NCBI RefSeq assembly: GCF_022815725.1 | Contig: NZ_JALGRF010000002.1 | Span: 372,001 to 436,000, forward strand | Reading direction: 5' to 3' | From: Streptomyces sp. APSN-46.1 | GTDB lineage: Bacteria; Actinomycetota; Actinomycetes; Streptomycetales; Streptomycetaceae | DNA: 64,000 bases | Part shown: positions 44,731 through 53,691 of the stretch, in pieces | How the letters are laid out: each line of letters begins with the position of its first letter | Numbering within the stretch: position 1 is the first letter of the stretch | Made by a program: the position numbers and the translations under genes | Notes under the pieces: model-generated | Told to the model about the DNA's origin: nothing | The model's input: the letters and a program-made list of their open reading frames with translations, nothing else | Database searches by the model: none

Positions 44731-45805
44731 CCCCGCCCCCGCCCTTGCCCTCGCCGCCGGCGGTGCCCCCGCCGCTTCCCCCGGTGGCCCCCGTGAACTT
44801 GTCGCGGAGCTTGCCGCCCACGTCGACCGCGCCGCCCGCGAGGTCGCCGACCAGCTTGAACAGCGGGTCCTTGCTGGTGCGTACCGAGTCGGCGTAGTGG
44901 GCGGCGGACTGCCGGAAGGAGTCCGTCACCGAGGTGTCCTTGTCCTCGTCCCGCCGCGGGTAGTGGCCGTCCATGATCCGCTGGTAGTCCCGGTTCTGCG
45001 ACCACTTCTTCAGCTCGGCCGCCCGGACCGTGGCGAAGGGGTGCGTACGCGGCAGCATGTTGAGGATCTTCAGTACGGAGTCGCGCAGGTCGCCGCTCGC
45101 CTCGTACTCCTCGGCCTGGGCCAGGAAGGCGTCCACATTCATCTCGTGCAGGTGGTTGCCGCCCGCGAGCTTCATCAGCCCCCGCATGGAAGCGTTCAGA
45201 TCCTGGCCCACCAGGAGTCCGGCCCGGTCCGCGGACAGCTCCGACTTGCGGAACCACTCCCGCAGCGCGGTGACGATCGCCGTGATCGCCACATTGCCCA
45301 GCGGGATCCAGGCCACCTTCAGCGCCAGACCCGTCAGGAACAGCAGCACCGTGCGGTACACGGCGTGCCCCGACAGCGCGTGGCCCACCTCGTGGCCCAC
45401 GACCGCCCGCATCTCCTCCTCGTCGAGCAGTTCGACCAGGGCCGTCGTCACCACGATGATCGGCTCGTCCAGCCCGATGCACATGGCGTTCGGCTTCGGG
45501 TCCTGCTGCACGTACATCTGCGGGACCTTCTCCAGGTCCAGGATGTAACAGGCGTCGCGCAGCATCGCGTACAGGTGCGGGAACTGGGTCTCGCCGACCC
45601 GCACCGAGTCCGACAGGAACAGCAGCCGCAGGCTGCGCTCCGGCAGCAGCCCGCTCAGGGCCTTGAACACCGTGTCGAATCCGCTCAGCTTGCGCAGCGC
45701 CACCAGCGCCGAGCGGTCCGCCGGATGCTCGTACGCCCGCGAGGAGATACCGGGGAACCTCCTGCGGTCCCTCGCCGGTGCCTTCTCGAATCCCGTGTCC
45801 GTCAT
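44714..45805 (-). CDS. M48-family membrane-associated zinc metalloprotease
   Basis: HtpX/Ste24-type peptidase of 363 residues. The zinc site is HEVGH with His138, Glu139 and His142, and a downstream ELSADRAGL supplies the third ligand Glu. Hydrophobic segments flank the site (about 150-175). An extra C-terminal region is Lys/Gly-rich (TGGSGGGTAGGEGKGGG). HtpX-type enzymes take part in membrane-protein quality control. The gene runs opposite to its neighbours and overlaps the 3' end of the upstream gene by 17 bases, so the two could not share a normal terminator. Confidence 0.9.
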   Translation of the reverse strand: MTDTGFEKAPARDRRRFPGISSRAYEHPADRSALVALRKLSGFDTVFKALSGLLPERSLRLLFLSDSVRVGETQFPHLYAMLRDACYILDLEKVPQMYVQQDPKPNAMCIGLDEPIIVVTTALVELLDEEEMRAVVGHEVGHALSGHAVYRTVLLFLTGLALKVAWIPLGNVAITAIVTALREWFRKSELSADRAGLLVGQDLNASMRGLMKLAGGNHLHEMNVDAFLAQAEEYEASGDLRDSVLKILNMLPRTHPFATVRAAELKKWSQNRDYQRIMDGHYPRRDEDKDTSVTDSFRQSAAHYADSVRTSKDPLFKLVGDLAGGAVDVGGKLRDKFTGATGGSGGGTAGGEGKGGGGATERD

Positions 45806-45946
45806 TGCGCCCTCCCCCTAGATCAGCCTGACTCCGCTTGCGTCTATCCTCTCCAACGCCTGAGTCGGCGTGAGCGTGCCCCAGGCCCCCGCATACGATG
45901 TGAGCGAAGTCTCCGCCCGCTCCCCGACTCGATAGGTATCAGCCTG

Positions 45947-46111
45947 ATGAGCCTCTCCTCCACCGCCCACAACCTGGTCGTCCTCGCCTCGGAGGGGGCC
46001 GAGCAGCACGGCAACCACGACAGCCTGAACCCCTACCTGACCGGTGGCGGCGCGTTCTTCATCCTGCTCCTCATGCTGTGGGTGACCACGCGCCTGAACC
46101 GCGACCGCTAG
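45947..46111 (+). CDS. Small single-pass membrane protein, 54 residues
   Basis: [17 protein letters not shown] starts an N-terminal soluble part, followed by [17 protein letters not shown], one transmembrane helix, and a short basic tail (TTRLNRDR). Very similar small proteins precede nadD in other Streptomyces as I recall. The frame is open much further upstream, but only this ATG start fits a conserved small protein, 67 bases before nadD. Function unknown. Confidence 0.8.
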   Translation: MSLSSTAHNLVVLASEGAEQHGNHDSLNPYLTGGGAFFILLLMLWVTTRLNRDR

Positions 46112-46164
46112 ATCCCTGTCGCGCACGTGCTCGAATGCGGGTCCGGGCCGCCCCGCCGGGCCAG

Positions 46165-46170
46165 TAGGCT
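46165..46170 (+). promoter_or_regulatory. -10-like box of nadD
   Basis: TAGGCT lies eight bases before ATG 46179. The spacing is slightly long for leaderless initiation but no ribosome site is visible. Confidence 0.35.
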
Positions 46171-46178
46171 CTGCGCTC

Positions 46179-46796
46179 ATGGGAGAGCAGGAAGTGCCTA
46201 CCGGCCCGGTCAAGCGCCGGCTCGGCGTGATGGGCGGGACATTCGACCCGATCCATCACGGACACCTGGTGGCCGCCAGTGAGGTGGCCGCCCTTTTCCA
46301 CCTCGACGAGGTGGTGTTCGTACCGACCGGCGAGCCGTGGCAGAAGTCGCAGCGGGCCGTGTCGCCCGCCGAGGACCGCTACCTCATGACGGTCATCGCG
46401 ACGGCCTCGAACCCCCAGTTCTCGGTGAGCCGCATCGACATCGACCGCGGCGGCCCGACGTACACGATCGACACCCTGCGGGATCTGAGCGCCCTCAACC
46501 CCGACGCGGACCTGTTCTTCATCACGGGTGCCGACGCCCTCGCGCAGATCCTGACCTGGCGAAACGCCGACGAGCTGTTCTCGCTCGCCCACTTCATCGG
46601 CGTGACCCGCCCCGGCCACCTGCTCACCGACGACGGACTGCCCAAGGGCGGCGTCTCGCTGGTCGAGGTGCCCGCGCTGGCGATCTCGTCCACGGACTGC
46701 CGGGCGCGGGTCGCCAACGGAGACCCCGTCTGGTATCTGGTGCCGGACGGTGTGGTGCGCTACATCGACAAGCGTGAGCTGTACCGGGGAGCCTGA
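46179..46796 (+). CDS. nadD: Nicotinate-nucleotide adenylyltransferase
   Basis: Makes nicotinate adenine dinucleotide from NaMN and ATP in NAD synthesis. The nucleotidyltransferase motif [11 protein letters not shown] lies near the N-terminus, and ISSTDCR is the conserved C-terminal ATP site. The length of 205 residues is normal. The LCP gene follows after 23 bases, then rsfS and a histidine phosphatase, a standard actinobacterial order. Confidence 0.95.
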   Translation: MGEQEVPTGPVKRRLGVMGGTFDPIHHGHLVAASEVAALFHLDEVVFVPTGEPWQKSQRAVSPAEDRYLMTVIATASNPQFSVSRIDIDRGGPTYTIDTLRDLSALNPDADLFFITGADALAQILTWRNADELFSLAHFIGVTRPGHLLTDDGLPKGGVSLVEVPALAISSTDCRARVANGDPVWYLVPDGVVRYIDKRELYRGA

Positions 46797-46819
46797 GCTT
46801 CCGGAGAGAGGGGCCTGCG

Positions 46820-48523
46820 GTGAACGACCCACAGCAGCCGTACGACCCGTACGCCGCCCAGGGGCAGCAGCTCATCGGCTACGACGCCTACGGGCGGCCG
46901 GTGTACGGCCAGGTGCCCGCGCAGCAGGCGTACGAGCAGCAATACGGCTACGACCACCAGGGGTACGGGCAGCAGCAGTACTACCCGCAGCAGCCCGCCG
47001 CCCAGGAGTACGCGCAGGAGTACCCCGAGTACACGGAGTACACGCAGGCGGCCCCCGGCTACGGCTACGACACCCAGCAGGCCCCACAGGCCCCACAGGC
47101 CCCGCCGGCCCCGCAGTGGATCCCGCAGCAGCCGGCCCCCGGGGCCGCGCCCCCGGCGGCGCTGCCGGAACCCGAACGCCAACCGGAGCGCCAACCGGAA
47201 CCGGCGCCCCGGCCGGCCGCGCGGGTCCCCGAGCCGCGCCGGGCCGACTCCGCTCCGGGCGGCGACTACCGCACCGAGCAGTTCGCGTTCATCGACCAGC
47301 CCGACGAGGACTCCGACGACGTCATCGACTGGCTCGCCTTCACCGAGAGCCGGACCGAACGCCGCGAGGAGGCCCGCCGCCGCGGCCGCAACCGCGTGGT
47401 GGCGCTGATCGTCGTGTTCGCCGTGTTCGCCGTCGGCGGCCTCGGCTACCTCTGGTACGACGGCAGGCTGCCGTTCCTCGACGGCCCCGGGCAGAAGCAG
47501 GGCGCGGCGGCCGCGGGCGCCGCGCAGAAGCGCGACATGATCGTCGTCCACCTGCACAACACCAAGAAGGGCGGCACCTCCACGGCGCTGCTCGTCGACA
47601 ACGTCACCACGAAGCAGGGCGCCACCGTCCTGCTGCCGAACGCCCTCGCCGTCCCGGGGCAGGACGGCGGCGGACTGGCCCTCGGCAAGGCGGTCGAGGA
47701 GGGCGGCCTCGGCACCCGCGAGTCCCTCGACACCGTCCTCGGCACCAGCATCGGCGGCACCTGGCGGCTGGACACCCCGTTCCTGGAACGCCTGGTCGAG
47801 CTGGTCGGCGGCATCGACGTCGACACCGACGCGGCGGTCCCGGCCGACGACGAGGCCAAGACGCCGGCCGTGGCCCAGGGCCAGAAGCAGCGCCTCACCG
47901 GGGCGATGGCCGTCGCGTACGCCACGCACCGGGGCCAGGGCGAGCCGGAGGCGAAGCAGCTGGAGCGGATGGGCGCGGTCCTGTACGCCGTACTGCGCAA
48001 GATCCCCTCGGATCCGAAGGCGGCGGCCGTGACGGTCGAGAGCATGGGTCAGATCCTGGACCCCGCGCTGGACGCCCAGACCCTCGGCGCGATGCTGTCC
48101 AAGATCGGTGAGCACGCGAAGGAGGGCGCGTACCGCACCGCGCTCCTCGCGGTGAAGGCGGACGGGTCCCTGACCGACGACGCCAACAAGACGGTCGTCA
48201 AGGAGATCCTCGGCGGCGACTTCACCGCGGCGCAGGCCGGGGTCGCGCCCCGGGTCGGCCTCAAGGACGCCACCGGCGACGAGAAGACGCAGGTCGCGGC
48301 GAAGGCGGCGCTGCTGAACGGCGGCTACACCTTCGTGGACGGCGGCAGGGCCGACAAGACCCAGGCCACCACGCAGATCACGTACCAGGACGACGCGCAG
48401 CGGGACAGGGCCATCGAGGTCGCCAAGACGCTGGGGCTGGCGGAGACGGCCGTGAAGAAGGCCGAGAACGCCGTGAACGCGGATGTCGTCGTGACCCTCG
48501 GCAAGGACTACAAACCGTCCTGA
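46820..48523 (+). CDS. LytR-CpsA-Psr (LCP) family phosphotransferase
   Basis: A 567-residue protein of the family that transfers lipid-linked glycopolymers to peptidoglycan. The first 120 residues are a Tyr/Gln/Pro-rich disordered region, then a cytosolic linker, a transmembrane helix (about 193-213), an LCP-like domain (about 230-400) and a LytR_C domain at the end. The LCP part is atypical: where most members have SIPRD, this reads LLPNALAV, so the usual catalytic Arg is not evident. Its position between nadD and rsfS matches what I recall as SCO2578 (PdtA) of S. coelicolor, a spore-wall polydiglycosylphosphate transferase. GTG 46820 is preceded by GAGAGGGGCC. Confidence 0.8.
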   Translation: MNDPQQPYDPYAAQGQQLIGYDAYGRPVYGQVPAQQAYEQQYGYDHQGYGQQQYYPQQPAAQEYAQEYPEYTEYTQAAPGYGYDTQQAPQAPQAPPAPQWIPQQPAPGAAPPAALPEPERQPERQPEPAPRPAARVPEPRRADSAPGGDYRTEQFAFIDQPDEDSDDVIDWLAFTESRTERREEARRRGRNRVVALIVVFAVFAVGGLGYLWYDGRLPFLDGPGQKQGAAAAGAAQKRDMIVVHLHNTKKGGTSTALLVDNVTTKQGATVLLPNALAVPGQDGGGLALGKAVEEGGLGTRESLDTVLGTSIGGTWRLDTPFLERLVELVGGIDVDTDAAVPADDEAKTPAVAQGQKQRLTGAMAVAYATHRGQGEPEAKQLERMGAVLYAVLRKIPSDPKAAAVTVESMGQILDPALDAQTLGAMLSKIGEHAKEGAYRTALLAVKADGSLTDDANKTVVKEILGGDFTAAQAGVAPRVGLKDATGDEKTQVAAKAALLNGGYTFVDGGRADKTQATTQITYQDDAQRDRAIEVAKTLGLAETAVKKAENAVNADVVVTLGKDYKPS

Positions 48524-48544
48524 CAGGGCCCCGAGCTGTGCCTT

Positions 48545-48572
48545 CGCCCGCGCGGGACGTTCCGCGCGGGCG
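48545..48572 (+). terminator. Terminator after the LCP gene
   Basis: A perfect 11-bp stem (48545-48555 with 48562-48572), loop GACGTT, 21 bases after the LCP stop. It likely separates the LCP transcript from rsfS. Confidence 0.8.
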
Positions 48573-48631
48573 GTGTCGGCGGTACATGAGACCCTTGTAA
48601 GGATCTGCCCGCCAACCCGAAAGCATGGCCA

Positions 48632-49078
48632 GTGACCGCCACGGACCGCTCCATCGAGCTCATCACCGCCGCCGCCCAGGCCGCGGCCGACCGGCTCGCG
48701 CACGACATCATCGCGTACGACGTCAGCGACGTGCTGTCGATCACCGACGCCTTCCTGCTCGCCTCGGCCCCCAACGACCGCCAGGTCAAGTCGATCGTGG
48801 ACGAGATCGAGGAGCGCCTGCTCAAGGAGCTCGGCGCCAAGCCGGTGCGCCGCGAGGGCGACCGCGACGCCCGCTGGATCCTGCTCGACTACATCGACAT
48901 CGTCGTGCACGTGCAGCACAGCGAGGAGCGGGTCTTCTACGCGCTGGAGCGCCTGTGGAAGGACTGCCCCGAGATCGCGCTCCCCGAGGACGCCAAGCTC
49001 ACCAAGGGCAAGGCCGAGGAGTACGCCAAGCTGCGCGAGGCGCAGGGCGACGAGGAACTGGATGGTGATCTGTTCTGA
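48632..49078 (+). CDS. rsfS: Ribosome silencing factor RsfS
   Basis: Iojap/RsfS protein that binds L14 and blocks subunit joining during starvation. The 148 residues include the family core IIAYDVSDVLSITDAFLLAS, APNDRQVKSIVDEIEE and WILLDYIDIVVHVQHSEERVFYALERLW. GTG 48632 fits the family start. The TGA overlaps a CTG that appears to start the next gene, so the two are probably translationally coupled. Confidence 0.95.
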   Translation: MTATDRSIELITAAAQAAADRLAHDIIAYDVSDVLSITDAFLLASAPNDRQVKSIVDEIEERLLKELGAKPVRREGDRDARWILLDYIDIVVHVQHSEERVFYALERLWKDCPEIALPEDAKLTKGKAEEYAKLREAQGDEELDGDLF

Positions 49079-49740
49079 GCGCGACCACCACCCGCACGAG
49101 CGGCAAGAACGGCAGGAAGATCGTCCTCTGGCGGCACGGCCAGACCTCGTGGAACCTGGAGCGCCGCTTCCAGGGCTCCACGGACATAGCCCTGACCGAG
49201 ACCGGTGTGGCGCAGGCGCGCCGTGCCGCTCGGTTGCTCGCCTCGCTGAAGCCGGACGCCATCGTGGCCTCCGACCTTCAGCGGGCCTCCGCCACGGCCG
49301 CCGAACTGGCCGCCGTCACAGGTCTGCCCGTGGCGCACGACGCCGCGCTGCGCGAGACCTACGCCGGTGAGTGGCAGGGCCTCACGCACGACGAGATCCT
49401 CGGGAAGTACGGCGAGCAGTACGCGGCGTGGAAGCGCGGCGAGCCCGTGCGCCGCGGCGGCGGCGAGCTGGAGACCGAGGTCGCCGACCGGGCCGCGCCG
49501 GTGGTGCTGGAGCACGCCGACCGGCTGCCGGAGGGCGGCACGCTCGTAGTGGTCAGCCACGGCGGCACCATCCGTACGACCATCGGCCGCCTGCTCGGCC
49601 TGGAGGCGTACTACTGGGAGGGCCTCGGCGGGCTCTCCAACTGCTGCTGGTCCGTCCTCGGCGAGGGCGCGCGCGGCTGGCGCCTGATGGAGCACAACGC
49701 CGGCACGCTGCCGGAGCCCGTGCTCGGCGACGACGACTGA
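49075..49740 (+). CDS. Histidine phosphatase family protein, CTG start
   Basis: Phosphoglycerate-mutase-like phosphatase of 221 residues. The phospho-accepting His21 is in RHGQT at 20-24, the second His162 in VVSHGG, and YAGEWQGL supplies the acidic residue. Upstream in frame there is a TGA at 49066, and no ATG, GTG or TTG occurs before the catalytic motif; the first such codon (GTG 49207) would delete it. The only start that keeps the enzyme intact is CTG 49075, overlapping the rsfS stop as CTGA. Physiological substrate unknown; this family is often annotated as phosphoglycerate mutase. Confidence 0.85.
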   Translation: MSATTTRTSGKNGRKIVLWRHGQTSWNLERRFQGSTDIALTETGVAQARRAARLLASLKPDAIVASDLQRASATAAELAAVTGLPVAHDAALRETYAGEWQGLTHDEILGKYGEQYAAWKRGEPVRRGGGELETEVADRAAPVVLEHADRLPEGGTLVVVSHGGTIRTTIGRLLGLEAYYWEGLGGLSNCCWSVLGEGARGWRLMEHNAGTLPEPVLGDDD

Positions 49741-49748
49741 GGCCTCTT

Positions 49749-49769
49749 CCGGGGCTTCCGGCGCCCCGG
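49749..49769 (+). terminator. Terminator after the histidine phosphatase gene
   Basis: CCGGGGC (49749-49755) and GCCCCGG (49763-49769) form a 7-bp stem eight bases after the stop. Confidence 0.55.
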
Positions 49770-49800
49770 GCCGGGGCCGGGCAGGGGCTCCCACCCGGAT

Positions 49801-49830
49801 TTCACTTTCCGGCTGGTCACAGGCTAGAGT
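49801..49830 (+). promoter_or_regulatory. Promoter of the first tRNA-Ala
   Basis: -35 TTCACT (49801-49806), 18 bases, -10 TAGAGT (49825-49830), placing the transcript start about 47 bases before the mature tRNA. Confidence 0.5.
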
Positions 49831-49883
49831 TCTTCTTGTTCGCAGCGCGGAACACCGGAAACGGGGGGAGCGTCGCGGAGAGC

Positions 49884-49956
49884 GGGGCTATAGCTCAGTT
49901 GGTAGAGCGCCTGCATGGCATGCAGGAGGTCAGGAGTTCAATTCTCCTTAGCTCCA
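49884..49956 (+). tRNA. tRNA-Ala (anticodon GGC)
   Basis: A 73-base cloverleaf: acceptor GGGGCTA pairs with TAGCTCC, D arm GCTC..GAGC, anticodon arm CCTGC-ATGGCAT-GCAGG giving anticodon GGC, T arm AGGAG-TTCAATT-CTCCT. The G-U pair at position 3-70 is the alanine identity element. CCA is not encoded. Identical to the second copy at 50476. Confidence 0.97.
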
Positions 49957-49962
49957 CAATCA

Positions 49963-49993
49963 GGATCCCGTCCCCAACAGGGGGGCGGGATCC
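49963..49993 (+). terminator. Terminator after the first tRNA-Ala
   Basis: 13-bp stem (49963-49975 with 49981-49993, one G-T pair), loop AACAG, followed by TTGCGTTTGTT. Confidence 0.85.
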
Positions 49994-50100
49994 TTGCGTT
50001 TGTTCCCTTTGTGCTGGCTGACCCGGCCCGTACCGTCATGGCAGAATCGGACGGCCGGAGGGGGTCACGACGGCCCGACGCGGGAGGGAGTCGCTGACGG

Positions 50101-50334
50101 ATGGGTGCACACCGGCGGCGGTGCGACTGGTGCAACAACGGCACGCCGATCGTGCGGGACATGGACCCGGTCAACCCCGACTACCAGTACTGGTGCGAGG
50201 AATGCGCGCGGGCGCTGATCATAAAAGGCGACCCGATCGAGACGTACCGCGAGCTGGAGGGGGAGCCGATCTACGGCCGGCTGCTCGACGAGCACTGCAC
50301 GCTCAAACGCTTCTACCAGTTCGCCAGAGCCTGA
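50101..50334 (+). CDS. Small CxxC-containing hypothetical protein
   Basis: A 77-residue protein with two Cys pairs, CDWC near the N-terminus and CEEC in the middle, which could bind zinc, plus a Cys near the C-terminus. The rest is charged (IETYRELEGEPIYGRLLDEHC). A GGGAGGGAG run lies upstream of ATG 50101, slightly far for a ribosome site. It sits between the two identical tRNA-Ala genes. No family recognised. Confidence 0.7.
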   Translation: MGAHRRRCDWCNNGTPIVRDMDPVNPDYQYWCEECARALIIKGDPIETYRELEGEPIYGRLLDEHCTLKRFYQFARA

Positions 50335-50382
50335 CGGAGCGGTACATTTCGGACATGGCCCCGGCCTGGTGAAAACCGATTT

Positions 50383-50410
50383 TTGGACCAGGGCCATGAC
50401 CGTGTAATGT
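50383..50410 (+). promoter_or_regulatory. Promoter of the second tRNA-Ala
   Basis: -35 TTGGAC (50383-50388), 16 bases, -10 TAATGT (50405-50410). The -35 lies on one arm of a hairpin (CATGGC at 50354, GCCATG at 50393) that may end the upstream small gene. Confidence 0.55.
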
Positions 50411-50475
50411 TTGGGACGTCGCCAAGGGGAACCGGCAAGGGAAACCGAGGCGGCGAGCAAGACCAGGCAAGACAA

Positions 50476-50548
50476 GGGGCTATAGCTCAGTTGGTAGAGC
50501 GCCTGCATGGCATGCAGGAGGTCAGGAGTTCAATTCTCCTTAGCTCCA
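50476..50548 (+). tRNA. tRNA-Ala (anticodon GGC), second copy
   Basis: Identical over all 73 bases to the copy at 49884; the identity stops exactly at the tRNA ends. CCA not encoded. It has its own promoter and terminator. Confidence 0.97.
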
Positions 50549-50555
50549 CAGTGAA

Positions 50556-50592
50556 GAGAAGCGGGCCACCCGGATCGGGTGGCCCGCTTCTC
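50556..50592 (+). terminator. Terminator after the second tRNA-Ala
   Basis: A perfect 17-bp inverted repeat (50556-50572 with 50576-50592) with a three-base loop, then CGTTGTG. Confidence 0.88.
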
Positions 50593-50641
50593 GTTGTGTC
50601 CGACGGGCGGAAGGGCCGAGCGGCCGTAGGAGCCGCTGCGG

Positions 50642-50647
50642 TACCCT
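50642..50647 (+). promoter_or_regulatory. -10-like box of the leuS leader
   Basis: TACCCT lies six bases before ATG 50654, the start of the leader peptide, which would make the peptide leaderless. No clear -35. Confidence 0.5.
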
Positions 50648-50653
50648 GACGCC

Positions 50654-50692
50654 ATGCGTGCCGTACGCCTTCTGCTTACCGAGCCGCGCTGA
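50654..50692 (+). CDS. leuS leader peptide, [12 protein letters not shown]
   Basis: A 12-codon reading frame with three consecutive leucines encoded CTT CTG CTT; CTT is rare in Streptomyces-type DNA. The stop TGA at 50690-50692 lies inside the palindrome GCGCTGATCAGCGC (50686-50699). It is followed by competing hairpins and an intrinsic terminator, then leuS. The layout is a classical leucine attenuator: stalling at the Leu codons when charged tRNA-Leu is scarce would favour readthrough. Confidence 0.75.
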   Translation: MRAVRLLLTEPR

Positions 50693-50734
50693 TCAGCGCC
50701 GACCCCTTAGAGACGGTCGGCATCGGCGCGGCGC

Positions 50735-50758
50735 CCCCTCCTGTGCGAGGGGTTTTTT
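50735..50758 (+). terminator. Attenuator terminator before leuS
   Basis: CCCCTC (50735-50740), loop CTGTGC, GAGGGG (50747-50752), then six T residues. It is a rare textbook intrinsic terminator for this GC content. The upstream segment ACCCCT (50702-50707) could pair with AGGGGT (50748-50753) as an antiterminator; GCCGACC (50698-50704) and GGTCGGC (50715-50721) form a competing stem. Confidence 0.8.
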
Positions 50759-50808
50759 CGTTTGGGCAGGCAGAGACGGCAGAGACGATCGATGGAGCTT
50801 CAGAAATC

Positions 50809-53691
50809 ATGAGCGAGACGAACACCCCGGCCCCCGAGGCGGCCGAGGCGCACCGTTACACGGCTGCCATGGCCGCCGACATCGAGGCACGCTGGCAGGA
50901 CGTATGGGACGCGCGGGGCACGTACGAGGCCCCCAACCCGACCGGTGACCTGGCCGCGACTGATCCGATTCAGGCGGCGATGGTCGCGCGGCCCAAGAAG
51001 TTCATCATGGACATGTTCCCGTACCCGTCCGGTGCGGGCCTGCACGTCGGTCACCCGCTGGGGTACATCGCCACCGACGTGTACGCCCGCCACCAGCGGA
51101 TGACCGGCCACAACGTCCTGCACACCCTGGGCTTCGACGCCTTCGGCCTGCCCGCCGAGCAGTACGCCGTGCAGACTGGTACGCACCCGCGCGTGTCGAC
51201 CGAGGCGAACATCGAGAACATGAAGGTCCAGCTGCGCCGCCTGGGCCTGGGCCACGACAAGCGCCGCTCGTTCGCGACGATCGACCCGGACTACTACAAG
51301 TGGACCCAGTGGATCTTCCTGCAGATCTACAACTCCTGGTACGACGCGGACGCGGGCAAGGCCCGGCCGATCGCCGAGCTGGTCGCCGCCTTCGCGGACG
51401 GCTCCCGTGAGGTTCCCGGGCGCCGCGACTGGGCGGCCCTGACCGCGGGCGAGCGGGCCGACGTGCTGAACGAGTACCGGCTGGCCTACGCCTCGGACGC
51501 GCCCGTGAACTGGTGCCCGGGCCTGGGCACCGTACTGGCCAACGAGGAGGTCACCGCGGACGGCCGGTCCGAGCGCGGTAATTTCCCCGTCTTCAAGTCC
51601 CGGCTGAGCCAGTGGAACATGCGGATCACCGCCTACGCGGACCGCCTGCTGGACGACCTGGACGCGCTGGACTGGCCCGAGGCCATCAAGCTGCAGCAGC
51701 GCAACTGGATCGGCCGCAGCGAGGGCGCGCGCGTCGACTTCGCGCTGGGCGGCGAGGCGATCACCGTCTTCACCACCCGCCCCGACACCCTGTTCGGCGC
51801 CACCTACATGGTGCTGGCGCCCGAGCACCCGCTGGTCGAGAAGTTCATTCCGGATGCCTGGCCCGAGGGCACCCACGACGTGTGGACCGGCGGGCACGCC
51901 ACGCCGGCGGAGGCCGTCACGGCGTACCGCAAGCAGGCCGCCTCGAAGTCGGACGTCGAGCGGCAGGCCGAGGCCAAGGACAAGACCGGTGTCTTCACCG
52001 GCGAGTACGCCGTCAACCCGGTCAGCGGCGCGAAGGTCCCGGTCTTCATCGCCGACTACGTGCTGATGGGCTACGGCACCGGCGCGATCATGGCCGTCCC
52101 GGCGCACGACAGCCGCGACTTCGAGTTCGCGCGCGCCTTCGAGCTGCCGATGCGCTGCGTCGTGCAGCCGACCGACGGGCGCGGGACCGACCCGGCCGAG
52201 TGGGACGACGCCTTCGTCTCCTACGACGCGACGCTGGTCAACTCCACGGGCGAGGGCATCTCGCTGGACGGGCTGGGCGTCGTCGACGCGAAGGCCGCGA
52301 TCACCGAGTGGCTGACCCAGCGCGGCATCGGCGAGGGGACCGTCAACTTCCGTCTGCGCGACTGGCTGTTCAGCCGCCAGCGCTACTGGGGCGAGCCCTT
52401 CCCGATCGTCTACGACGAGGACGGCGTCGCGCACGCGCTGCCCGAGTCGATGCTGCCGCTGGAGCTGCCGGAGGTCGAGGACTACTCGCCGCGCACCTTC
52501 GAGCCCGGCGACGCGACCTCGAAGCCGGAGACCCCGCTGTCGCGCAACGGGGCGTGGGTCAACGTGGAGCTGGACCTGGGCGACGGGCGCGGAGTGCGCT
52601 CGTACCGCCGCGAGACCAACACCATGCCGAACTGGGCCGGCTCCTGCTGGTACGAGCTGCGCTACCTGGACCCGAACAACGCGTCGGCCCTGGTGGACCC
52701 GGAGATCGAGCGGTACTGGATGGGCCCGCGCGAGAGCGCTCCGCACGGCGGCGTCGACCTGTACGTGGGCGGCGCCGAGCACGCGGTGCTGCACCTGCTG
52801 TACGCCCGCTTCTGGTCAAAGGTGCTGTTCGACCTGGGACACGTCTCCTCGGCCGAGCCGTTCCACAAGCTGTTCAACCAGGGCATGATCCAGGCGTACG
52901 CGTACACCGACTCGCGCGGTGTCTACGTCCCGGCGGCCGAGGTCGAGGAGCGCGACGGCGGCTACTTCTACCAGGGCGAGCCGGTCAAGCGCGAGCACGG
53001 CAAGATGGGCAAGTCCCTGAAGAACGCCGTCACGCCGGACGAGATCTGCGAGGAGTACGGCGCGGACACCCTGCGCCTGTACGAGATGGCGATGGGCCCG
53101 CTGGACGTCTCGCGTCCGTGGGACACCCGGGCCGTGGTGGGCCAGTACCGGCTGCTGCAGCGGCTGTGGCGCAACATCGTGGACGAGGAGACGGGCGCGG
53201 TGACGGTCGTCGACGCCGAGCCCGTCGAGGACACGCTGCGCGCGCTGCACAAGGCCATCGACGGGGCCGGCTCGGACATGGCCGCGCTGCGCTTCAACAC
53301 CGCCATCGCGAAGATCACCGAGCTGAACAACGCCCTGACCAAGGCGGGCCGCCCGCTGGAGCGCTCGGTGGCCGAGCGGCTGGTGCTGCTGGTGGCCCCG
53401 CTGGCCCCGCACATCGCGGAGGAGCTGTGGCACCGGCTGGGGCACAGCGACTCGGTGGTCCACCAGGACTTCCCGGTCGCGGACCCGGCGTACGTCGTGG
53501 ACGAGACCGTGACGTGCGTGGTGCAGGTCAAGGGCAAGGTCAAGGCGCGCCTGGAGGTGCCGCCGACGATCTCCGAGGGTGACCTGGAGCAGCTGGCGCT
53601 GGGTGACGAGGCGGTCGTGGCCGCGCTGGGCGGTGCGGAGATCCGGAAGGTGATCGTGCGCGCGCCGAAGCTGGTGAACATCGTCATCTGA
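50809..53691 (+). CDS. leuS: Leucyl-tRNA synthetase
   Basis: Class Ia synthetase charging tRNA-Leu, 960 residues. The HIGH motif is HVGH at 79-82, and the KMSKS motif reads KMGKS at 732-736, a form I recall from other actinobacterial LeuS. The CP1 editing domain contains [12 protein letters not shown] and the conserved [15 protein letters not shown] region. ATG 50809 has GGAG about 11 bases upstream. Expression is likely controlled by the leucine attenuator at 50654-50758. Confidence 0.96.
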   Translation: MSETNTPAPEAAEAHRYTAAMAADIEARWQDVWDARGTYEAPNPTGDLAATDPIQAAMVARPKKFIMDMFPYPSGAGLHVGHPLGYIATDVYARHQRMTGHNVLHTLGFDAFGLPAEQYAVQTGTHPRVSTEANIENMKVQLRRLGLGHDKRRSFATIDPDYYKWTQWIFLQIYNSWYDADAGKARPIAELVAAFADGSREVPGRRDWAALTAGERADVLNEYRLAYASDAPVNWCPGLGTVLANEEVTADGRSERGNFPVFKSRLSQWNMRITAYADRLLDDLDALDWPEAIKLQQRNWIGRSEGARVDFALGGEAITVFTTRPDTLFGATYMVLAPEHPLVEKFIPDAWPEGTHDVWTGGHATPAEAVTAYRKQAASKSDVERQAEAKDKTGVFTGEYAVNPVSGAKVPVFIADYVLMGYGTGAIMAVPAHDSRDFEFARAFELPMRCVVQPTDGRGTDPAEWDDAFVSYDATLVNSTGEGISLDGLGVVDAKAAITEWLTQRGIGEGTVNFRLRDWLFSRQRYWGEPFPIVYDEDGVAHALPESMLPLELPEVEDYSPRTFEPGDATSKPETPLSRNGAWVNVELDLGDGRGVRSYRRETNTMPNWAGSCWYELRYLDPNNASALVDPEIERYWMGPRESAPHGGVDLYVGGAEHAVLHLLYARFWSKVLFDLGHVSSAEPFHKLFNQGMIQAYAYTDSRGVYVPAAEVEERDGGYFYQGEPVKREHGKMGKSLKNAVTPDEICEEYGADTLRLYEMAMGPLDVSRPWDTRAVVGQYRLLQRLWRNIVDEETGAVTVVDAEPVEDTLRALHKAIDGAGSDMAALRFNTAIAKITELNNALTKAGRPLERSVAERLVLLVAPLAPHIAEELWHRLGHSDSVVHQDFPVADPAYVVDETVTCVVQVKGKVKARLEVPPTISEGDLEQLALGDEAVVAALGGAEIRKVIVRAPKLVNIVI

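Noticed and set aside
44897..46111. 404-codon plus-strand frame ending at 46111
   Set aside because: Most of it lies antisense to the M48 peptidase gene; only the last 54 codons, from ATG 45947, look like a real small membrane protein.
49207..49740. Histidine phosphatase starting at GTG 49207
   Set aside because: This start would delete the catalytic RHGQT motif.
50641..50808. T-box riboswitch for leuS
   Set aside because: No T-box or specifier-loop sequence is seen; the leader peptide and stems explain the region as a translation-coupled attenuator.
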